A stretch of 64,000 nucleotides of DNA from Simmondsia chinensis (Eukaryota; Streptophyta; Magnoliopsida; Caryophyllales; Simmondsiaceae): the NCBI GenBank assembly GCA_018398585.1, contig JAGTTD010000015.1, positions 27,175,478 to 27,239,477 of the forward strand, given 5' to 3'. Positions 56,054 through 64,000 of the stretch are shown in pieces. The notes under the pieces were generated by a model. The model did no database searches, had not been told where the DNA came from, and was given only the letters and a program-made list of their open reading frames with translations. A program made the position numbers and the translations under genes. Numbering within the stretch: position 1 is the first letter of the stretch; every line of letters starts with the position of its first letter.

Positions 56054-58431
56054 TCCTCTCCGGCCTGGAGAGAATTCATCCTCGAATTCCAAGCGGAGTC
56101 TTCATGATCAACCTCGCCACATGGAGCTTCCCAGTAAGCCTTGTGGAGCCCTTTGCCGCCAAGCATATCCTGATGTTATCTTTTATCTTCTCACGCCTGC
56201 CTTGTATTGATGTCTTTACATTTAGATTCTTCAACTTGGAGCTTTGTTGCCAAGCAATGCGCCATTCGCGGATGCACGGTAGCTTCGTCTTGCCTAGCCA
56301 ACTCTTGGTGAAGCCAAGAAGCAGGCCTTCAATTGTGTATGACCAAGAGTGGAGCCAAGTTCTGTCAAGCCAAGTATTGGTAGAGCCAAGTTCTGTCAAG
56401 CAAACTATTGAATTCTCCTTTGGCTTCGCAATTCCCTTCCTCCATTGGTGAAGCCAAGTATAAGGTAGAGTGCTTGACTTAAGCCTATGCCAATATGGTT
56501 CCCATCTTTGATTAAGCCTATGCCAACATAGCTCGCATCTCCTCTTGAACTTGCCCGGTTTGGGCCTCGACCATGGAGATGTTGCCCCGCCATTGTTGGA
56601 TTACTATTTGCTTCATTCTCTCCGGCTTGGAGAGAATTCGCCCTCGAATTCTGAGCGGGGTCGTCTTGACTAACCTTGTTACATGAAGCTTCTCCGTTAG
56701 CTTCTCTAAGCTCCTACTTGCTCCCATCTTCTTTGGCTTGCCCCATTTTGGTGGAGGTGTCATCATCCTCCTAGGGTGAGGAAGAACTTTCATGAAGTTG
56801 GTGCTGCGGCAAATTTGGTCCACTAATGGCCCACTTTTCTCACTTGGTATCTGGTTCTTCCATGGATTGCCTACAACCGCCAACTTTGTTCCCCTTAGCA
56901 AACTCAGTACCTTTGACTTATCTGATCCCCCTCCGTGGTAGCTTTGCCAAGTCCCATCCCTTGTGGGCGTCAAAGCGACATTCCCATGTGTAGGTCTTAC
57001 CCAGATGTAACGTCAAACAAGTAGTTTCATTGATTGGCGTCAGATGTCCACATGAACCTTGAGGCCAATTCGGTTGTGCTCCTCTCCATTCGGTAAGGTA
57101 ATGTCATGAGCCTTAGCTTCTGGGTATAGTACCTTCATGGTTGGCTTGAACATAGTTAACACGCCTAACTTTGGCTTGTCATTTGTTGCATCTTGAGTTT
57201 TCACAGGTGATTCTCAGCTCATCTTCGGATACTCTTCTTCCCTTTTCTCCAATTTGGACTCCAACTCTTCATCCCAGCTCACTTCTGGTTGGGGCTTATC
57301 CTTGGTGACGTCAACTCTTGGCTCGGCCAAGTCTTGATCATCACTTGTGCTTGTGGCTTGTTTTTGGTTGGCGCCAACTTTGCCTTCCTCCAAGTTTGGT
57401 TCCCCACTTGTGTATGCAGTTGCCCCTTCAGTTTGGGGACCCTCCTCTTAGTCATAGATAGAGCTGTCAAATATTGGTGGTGAAGACCCATCAATAGACG
57501 GAGAGTCTTTGAAGATCGGTGCTCCTTCCAGTTGGGGTTCTATGGGGGTGACGCCAAGTTTGGCCACATCAGTGGCACCAACTTCTGACTCTGAGGTGGA
57601 GCCAACTTTAGTCTCTGCAATGGAGCCAACTTTTGTTTCTGTGGTGAAGCCAACTTTTTCTTCCGCCAAGGTTGCAACCTTATCCACACTAACACCTTCC
57701 TCCGGCAATGTATGGGTTGAGGGCTTCACATTTTCGTTTGCTTCTCCAGCTGCGCTCAAAGCTTTCTTTCTCGGCTTGGGACTCTCAGTATTTGTCTCAC
57801 ATGGTGCCGCAACCGTCGTTGGCCACAAGGTGATCTTTACGTCCTCATAGATGAAGGCATATGTGTTCTTCATCGTATATGACGTGTCTATAGTTCATCC
57901 ATGGCTTTCCCAACAACGCTTGGTAAGTGTTCATGGCTACCACATCACACCAAACTGACTCCTAATACTTCTTCCCAATTGAAAATTTGATTAAACAATG
58001 TGTTCGTGGAAGTACCTGTTCTCCTCTTCTGACCACAGTGTAAGGGTTTGGATAATCCACCGTCTTTGACCATAACTTATGGATGGCTTCTACAGATATG
58101 GCGTTGCTACGCCTTCCGGGATCGATGGCTAGGCGTGCAATTCTCTCTCCCATCGTGCACGTCGTCTGGAAGGTAGGTTGATCTCACCTTTCTTCTATGT
58201 TTTTTGGATAGTGCCCGATTTTAAGGGGCCTCGGGGTAGGGATCCTGGTGCACAGATAGGATGTGCCCCGGATTGAATCAAGCCACACTTTATTAGCCGG
58301 AATTGCTCTTCCTTCGCCTCTAACTTCCTCTCAACATGCTGAAGTCAGTTACAGTCAGCGTCTTCTTCAATGGCAGTGGTCTCTCGATGTTTCAGTGCCA
58401 TCTCAGAAACGAACTGAGCTCTCGTACTAGA
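56054..58431 (-). pseudogene. Internal region 1: gag-protease-like, decayed
   Basis: Minus strand 58153-57962 reads MGERIARLAIDPGRRSNAIS followed by DYPNPYTVVRRGEQVLPR; the 57873-57448 frame starts KNTYAFIYEDVKITLWPTT. This matches the protease region of Ty3/gypsy polyproteins; the active-site-like triplet is D-P-G rather than D-S-G. Downstream is a repeat-rich stretch (KVGFTTETKVGSIAETKVGS and similar) with four units, then long basic, stop-rich sequence. Plus-strand frames here are shadows. No RT, RNase H or integrase motif. Confidence 0.65.
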
Positions 58432-59044
58432 TGATGCAGCACGTGATGGGATTAAAGGAGGTACAGGAAGGTTCAACGACCTTCCCTTTGTATTTTATTA
58501 AAATTGATAATAAAGTACACAAAGAGGGGTAGAATTAGCTCGCTCACACATCGAGGAGTCTAAATTCTCCATAGAAGAAATATCAATTTAATCCAAATTC
58601 AAGTCCCCTAAACTTAAGCCTAGCCTCTCCTTTATATAGAGGAGGGATTACAATTCAAATCTAAATTCAAAATAAAATAAAATAAAATAATTAAAGAGAT
58701 AAATCTAAATAAATGAAAGGATAATTGTTGAAAAAGGAAAGATATCAAAAACCGCTCCTAAAATCAAGCCGAGAATCCCGCAAGCCTTCTACTGCGTCAA
58801 TCCCACGGTGGCGCCAATTGTTGGCGGCGCCAAGTATCAGTCACACCAAGAATGGTGATGCCAAGTAAGGATGGATTGCTTCCCAGTTGCCTTGGTCCAT
58901 GCAGACTCATTGGCTTAAGCCAAGTTCACAGCTGGCTTGTTTCTCGCAGACTTCTTGGCTTGAGCCAAGCGCCTTCGGTTAGCACCTTTCCTTCTCCTTT
59001 CGGTACCGCTGCCAAGGCTAAGCCATGAGATGCTCGCTTCATCA
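58432..59044 (-). repeat. LTR 2 (shared) of the array
   Basis: Plus-strand tgatgcagcacgtgatggga to gctcgcttcatca; about 613 bp. Serves as 3' LTR of one unit and 5' LTR of the other. Confidence 0.88.
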
Positions 59045-61434
59045 TCCTCTCCGGCCTGGAGAGAATTCGTCCTCGAATTCCAAGCGGAGTCTTCATGATC
59101 AGCCTAGTCACATGAAGCTTCCTCGTAAGCCTTGTTGAGCCCTTTGCCGCCAAGCTTATCCTGATGTTATCTTTTATCTTCTCAAGCCTGCCTTGTTTTG
59201 ATGTCTTTACATTCAGATTCTTCAACTTGGAGGTTTGTTGCCAAGTAATGCCCCATTCGTGGATGCCCGGTAGCTTTGTCTTGACTAGCCAACTCTTGTC
59301 TAGCCAACTCTTGGTGAAGCCAAGAAGCAAGCCTTCAAATTGTGTATGACCAAGAGTGGAGCGAAGTTCTATCAAGCCAAGTATTGGTAGAGCCAAGTTC
59401 TGTCAAGCAAACTATTGAATCCTCCTTTGGCTTTGTAATTCCCTTCTTCCATTAGTGAAGCCAAGTATAAGATAGAGTACTTGACTTAAGCCTATGCCAA
59501 CATGGTTCCCATCTTGGCTTAAGCCTATGCCAACATAGCTCCCATCTCCTCTTGAACTTGCCCCGTTTGGGCCTCGACCATGGAGATGTTGACCTGATAT
59601 TGTTGACCTGCCATTTTTGGATTACTATTTGCATCATTCTCTCCAGCTTGGAGAGAATTCGCCTTCGAATTCTGAGCGGGGTCGTCGTGACAAACCTTGT
59701 TGCATGAAGCTTCTCCGTTAGCTTCTCTGAGCTCCTACTTGCTCCCATCTTCTTTGGCTTGCCCCATTTTGGTGGAAGTGTCATCATCCTCCACGGGTGA
59801 GGAAGAACTTTCGTGAAGTTGGTGCTGCGGCAAATTTGGTCCACTAATGGCCAACTTCCCTCACGTGGTATGTGGCTCTTCCATGGATTGCCTACTACCG
59901 CCAACTTTGTTCCCCTTAGCAAACACAGTACCTTCGACTTGTCTGATCCCCTCCGTGGTAGCTTCACCAAGTCCCATCCCTTGTGGGCGTCAAAGCGGCA
60001 GTCCCACTTTTCGGTCTTACCTAGATGTAACGTCGAACAAGTAGTTTCATTGATTGGTGCTAGATGTCCGCATGAACCTTGAGGCCAATTCGGTTGTGCT
60101 CCTCTCCAGTCGCTAAGGTAATGTCTTGAGCCTTAGCTTCTGGGTATGGTACCTTCATGGTTGGCTTGAACATAGTTAACACGCCTAACTTTGGCCTGTC
60201 ATTTGTTGCGTCTTGAGTTTTCACTGGTGAGTCTCGACTCATCTTTGGATACTCTTCTTCCCTTTTCTCCAATTTATACTCCGTCTCTTCATTCCAGATC
60301 ACTTCTGGTTGGGGCTCATCCTTGGTGACGCCAACTTTTGGTTCGGCCAAGTCTTGAACATCACTTGTGCTTGTGGCTTGGCTTTTGGGTGGAGCCAACT
60401 TTGCCTTCCACCCAGTTTTGTTCCCCACTTGTGTGTGCGGTTACCCCTTCAGGTTGGGGTCCCTCCTCTTCATCATAGATAGAGCTGTCAAATATTGGTG
60501 GTCAAGACCAATCAATAGACGGAGAGTCTTCGAAGATCGGTGCTCCTTCCAGTTGGGGTTCCATGGGGGTGACGCCAAGTTTGGCCTTGTTGGTGGGGCC
60601 AACTTCTGACTCTGAGGTGGAGCCAACTTTAGTCTCTGTGGTGGAGCCAACTTTTTCTTCCGCCAAGGTTGCAACCTTATCCACATTAACACCTTCCTCC
60701 GGCAATGTATGGGTTGAGGGCTTCACATTTTTGTTTGCTTCACCGGCTGTGCTCAAAGCTTTCTTTCTCGGCTTGGGACTCTCAGTATTTGTCTCACATG
60801 GTGCCGCAACCGTCATTGGCCACAAGATGATCTTTATGTCCTCATAGATGAAGGCACATGTGTTCTTCACTTCATCGTATATGGCGTGTCCATAGTTCAT
60901 CCATGGCTTTCCCAACAACATGTGGTAAGCATTCATGGCTACCACATCACACCAAATTGACTCCCGATACTTCTTCCCAATTGAAAAATTGATTAAACAA
61001 CGTTTTCGTGGAAGTACATGTTCTCCTCTTCCGAACACAGTGTAAGGGTTTGGATAATCCACCGTCTTTAACCCTCACTTATGGACGGCTTCTACAGATA
61101 TGGCGTTGCTACGCCTTCCGGGATCGATGGCTAGGCGTGCAATTCTCTCGCCCATCGTGCACATCGTCTGGAAGGTAGGTTGCTCTCTCCTTTCTTCTAT
61201 GTTTTTTTGGATAGTGCCCGATTTTAAGGGGCGTCGGGGTAGGGATCCTAGCGCATAGACATGATGTGCCCCGGATTGAATCAAGCCACGCTTGATTCGT
61301 CGGAATTGCTCTTCCTTCACCTCTAACTTCCTCTCAACATGCTGAAGTCAGTTACAGTCAGCGTCTTCTTTAACGGCAATGGTCTCTCGACATCTCAGTG
61401 CCATCTCAGAAACGAACTGAGCTCTGGTACCAGA
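59045..61434 (-). pseudogene. Internal region 2: gag-protease-like, longest ORF
   Basis: Minus strand from about 61320: KEEQFRRIKRGLIQSGAHHV, MGERIARLAIDPGRRSNAIS. After a stop, the 61062-60502 frame reads DYPNPYTVFGRGEHVLPRKR, CLINFSIGKKYRESIWCDVV, MNAYHMLLGKPWMNYGHAIY, CAFIYEDIKIILWPMT. The LLGKPW and WCDVV blocks are those of gypsy proteases. The K-V-G-S-T repeat has one unit fewer than in internal region 1. The remaining 3' part (60450-59452) has an open frame MVKLPRRGSDKSKVLCLLRG without a known domain. Confidence 0.7.
61419..61434 (-). promoter_or_regulatory. Primer-binding site of the array
   Basis: Minus-strand tctggtaccagagctc adjoining LTR 3, close to the initiator tRNA-Met complement tggtatcagagc. 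Confidence 0.7.
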
Positions 61435-62018
61435 TGATGTAGCTCGTGATGGAATAAAAGGGGGTACGGGAAGGTTCAACGGCCTTCCCTTTGTATTTTA
61501 TTGAAATTGATAATAAAGTGCACAAAGAGGGGTAGAATTAGCTCGCTCACACATCGAGGAGTCTAAATTCTCTATAGAAGAAATATCAGTTTAATCCAAA
61601 TTCAAGTCCCCTAAACCTATGCCTAGCCTCTCCTTTACATAGAGGAGGGATTACATTTCAAATCCAAATTCAAAATAAAATCTAAATAAAGGAAAGGATA
61701 ATTGTTGGAAACGGAAAGATATCAAAAACCGCTACTAAAATCAAGCCGAGAATCCCGCAACCCTTCTACTATGTCAATCCAATGGTGGCTCCAATTGTTG
61801 GTGGCGCCAAGTATTAGTCACGCCAAGAATGGTGATGCTAAGTAAGGATGGATAGCTTCCCAGCTGCCTTGTTCCATGCAGACTCATTCGCTTAAGCCAA
61901 GTTCCCAGCTGGCTTGTTTCATGCAGACTTCTTGGCTTGAGCCAAGCGCCTTCGGTTAGCACCTTTCCTTCTGCTTTCGGTACCGCCAAGGCCGAGCCAT
62001 GGGATACTCGCTGCATCA
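61435..62018 (-). repeat. LTR 3 of the array
   Basis: Plus-strand tgatgtagctcgtgatgga to ctcgctgcatca; shorter than the others by a small AT-rich deletion near 61680. Acts as the 5' LTR on the minus strand. Confidence 0.85.
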
Positions 62019-62029
62019 AAAAAGAAGAA

Positions 62030-62440
62030 ACATTATTGAACTAAAAGAGGGGAAAAAATGAATTTTTTACCAAATTGGCACCCTTGCCAAAAAAATTTTA
62101 CCAAAATGGCACGATTGTAAAAATATTTACGAAACTGGCATACTTTATTGTAGCAATATCAGCATACGCCGTTGGAAATAGCGTACGAAAGATAGATGAC
62201 TTTCGTACACCATTAGAAACGACCTATGAAAGCCGTCAGAGGCCCACCCATGAGCCCCTATAACCCCCTGGTCATACGTCAGCCATAACCCTAATTCAAT
62301 TGAAAACAAAATAACAAAGTGAAGTATCAAAAAAATTTTAGTAAAGTCACATTATTTAATGTATAGAGCACAAAAGAAGGAAAAAATGCATTGTAATAAT
62401 ATATTACATAAAAATAAGCAATGTAAATTATGGTACAAAA
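62030..62440. other. Non-coding flank, possible terminal region of PMD element
   Basis: Repeated phrases ttaccaaattggcacc, ttaccaaaatggcacg and ttacgaaactggcata, then gcgtacgaaag..gactttcgtac. These look like subterminal repeats, but no partner is in the window. Confidence 0.3.
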
Positions 62441-63999
62441 CGTGACGTGCATCTACGACTAGGTTCACCACGATATTGTGAGGGCGAAAACTCTGTGTGA
62501 ATCAAAAAACTATGTCGTGGACGTTCACATCTACTTCCTTCTACAACACGAAATGAACAATAGTCAAACTCTTATTTTTGTATAGCCTGATCAAATTGAT
62601 GTCCTTACCAAAAGCATCAATTGCGCTACTGCAAGTAGTCAGCCTTTCTGTGGAGACAGACTCTACAGTGTGGCCAACAGTGTTACGTAACCTCTAAATT
62701 GCACTTTTAGCATGCTTTTTAATAAGATTGACCTAGAAAATAGTATACTCAAATGTTAACGAAATATATTGTTGAATAAGTAACGAGACAAATGTTTTCA
62801 AAGTACTTACTGCTCGTTGAATGTGGTTGCCACTTTGCTCATAACAAAGCTGGGGTCGGCGCGGAACATGCACTTCACTCCGTACTATGAGATGCCTAGT
62901 GATCGAGGAGTACCATCACATGTAATCTGTAGGCGATGTAGGAGGATGACGTACGTTGGCGATATAATCCATCTGAGTGTTCCACACCGCGATCCAGTTT
63001 GAATGATAGATTTCCTAGTTCTTGTCAGACCTGCTTGAACGAGATGTATTGTACAAGGAGTCGAGAGTGTTGATATGATCTAGGATATGCTGCGTTAAGC
63101 CAAACTGGCGCAACACTTTATCGGGGCAATATAGCTTTACAATGCTAAATCATATTATTGGTCCCTGATATTGCCAGATATGACGACCCTCGACACAAAG
63201 AGCGGGCAAGGTGATTAACCGAAATTGCCTGTAAGGTGTCCATTTAACCTAAGCACAAATAAAATAACTTAGTTATTACATTAAATATCAATGATAAAGA
63301 ATTATGTCTATTTTTATGTATGTACTTGATGTGGTCCTTGGACATCAAGTTGATCCCTGTAGAAGGACTGGCATTTCCTTGGATTATTGCGGAATGTTAG
63401 GGCGGCAACCCAGCTGATCAAGTACGAAGTAAATTATTTCAATACATATGTAATATTACATATACATTAAATCAAGATGTACAAAATATTTTCTCTTACT
63501 GAGATCCCAAAGGCGGCAACGAATCATTGACTGCAGGTGCAACTGGACGGGGCGCAGATATAAATGGTCGATCAATGTGTAAATGCTCACATGACCACAA
63601 CTACACATGTAATAGCACATAGGAATTAGGGAATTAATACATTAAAGAATTAAACATGAATATAATTGCCGTCCATACCTAGAATAGTAGAACACACCCG
63701 CCGATTTGGGGGTGGCCCGCCATGTAACACTGGCACATTTGTCTGTATAGGTTGGCGAGAACTGTTGACCCTTAGCTGTACTCACTACACCCCTCCATCG
63801 TTTCAAGCAATGGAAGATATACCGTCGATGTCCAACTACCAGTGCTGTTGGTGAACAACAGGGGGCCGAACATATAAAGGATGTAGCGTCTGGCGTGTTG
63901 TAGCAACACTTTCTCATCAGTGTACGCTGTGGGGCCTATGCACACAGCTCCCCTAACTATGAACTTCTTAACAGGCTACCCTTTATTGCTCGTGGTGGG
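62440..63999 (-). pseudogene. Plant mobile domain (PMD/MAIN-like) protein, decayed
   Basis: Minus strand, beginning beyond the window. 63960-63665 reads YTDEKVLLQHARRYILYMFG, PLLFTNSTGSWTSTVYLPLL, VLANLYRQMCQCYM and PQIGGCVLLF, the PMD core (PF10536). An exon at 63600-63510 reads LWSCEHLHIDRPFIS and ends LPPLGS. An exon at 63425-63330 reads WVAALTFRNNPRKCQSFYRD. Then 63250-62930: VKWTPYRQFRLITLPALCVE, SIVKLYCPDKVLRQFGLTQH, NWIAVWNTQMDYIANV. Several stops occur (for example in YS*GS and PII*FS), so it is a pseudogene. PMD proteins occur both as host silencing factors (MAIN, MAIL1) and inside Mutator-type TEs; the TE-rich context favours the latter. Confidence 0.72.
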
Positions 64000-64000
64000 G

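Larger units (their letters stand above)
55445..62018 (-). mobile_element. Tandem LTR element array: LTR-int-LTR-int-LTR
   Basis: Three LTRs (55445-56053, 58432-59044, 61435-62018) separated by two internal regions (56054-58431, 59045-61434). LTRs begin and end with TGATG..CATCA, and the whole array has the TSD aaaaa on both sides. PBS on the minus strand is tggtaccagagctc next to 61435 (tggt replaced by tagt at 58431). Internals encode a gag-protease-like protein but no RT or integrase, so the family is non-autonomous. A single insertion followed by unequal recombination between LTRs explains the shared middle LTR and the single outer TSD. Confidence 0.85.

Noticed and set aside
57509..57850. 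Plus-strand frames rich in SVVEPTFVS-like repeats (also 60563-60847)
   Set aside because: Antisense of the repeat-bearing gag-protease-like minus-strand frame, which has recognisable protease motifs.

Overview
This window reads as nuclear DNA of a flowering plant, probably a eudicot. It is a heterochromatin-like mosaic of nested transposable elements (TEs) with almost no intact host gene. The evidence is the set of TE families: Ty1/copia, chromodomain Ty3/gypsy, Athila-like and other LTR elements, En/Spm-CACTA with split TNP2 and TNPA-like genes, MuDR-like transposase, a plant-mobile-domain (PMD) gene, RRM-ORF1 LINEs, an RTE LINE and many hAT- and Mutator-type MITEs. AT content is high, and spliced genes with GT..AG introns are visible. 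No rRNA, tRNA, CRISPR or bacterial-style operon was found.

Layout. 1-5 kb: MITE and LTR-element remnants. 5.0-7.7 kb: first RRM-ORF1 LINE copy with no ORF2. 8.3-11.5 kb: a nested hairpin element, a degenerate minisatellite and two MITEs. 11.6-13.1 kb: a probable host-gene leader and exon, its intron loaded with MITEs. 13.4-35 kb: a decayed CACTA element whose TNP2 gene is split by an Athila-like LARD (15.35-23.05 kb), hAT MITEs and a young copia element (26.69-32.86 kb, TSD AGAAA). The LARD itself carries a Mutator-like insertion in one LTR and a small CACTA in the other. 36.1-41.5 kb: a TIR element holding a small LTR element, which holds a hAT MITE in one LTR and an RTE LINE in the other. 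41.9-44.8 kb: second RRM-ORF1 LINE copy, again with no ORF2. 45.6-52.6 kb: a foldback element split by a chromovirus, which is itself split by an L1 tail and a hAT MITE. 53-55.4 kb: minus-strand MuDR-like transposase and CACTA TNPA-like remnants. 55.4-62.0 kb: a tandem LTR-int-LTR-int-LTR array. 62.4-64 kb: a decayed minus-strand PMD gene running off the window.

The insertions give a relative order: each inner element is younger than its host. The copia element is the youngest large one (LTRs differ at about 6 of 993 positions by eye), yet its single pol frame has three in-frame stops. The most notable signal is the pair of ORF1-only RRM LINEs. They share the layout 5' leader, RRM-ORF1, 3' UTR, poly(A) without endonuclease or reverse transcriptase, and their ORF1 proteins are strongly diverged. 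This resembles a plant counterpart of the mammalian half-L1 (HAL1) elements. All boundaries and identities were read by eye, without alignment or database search.
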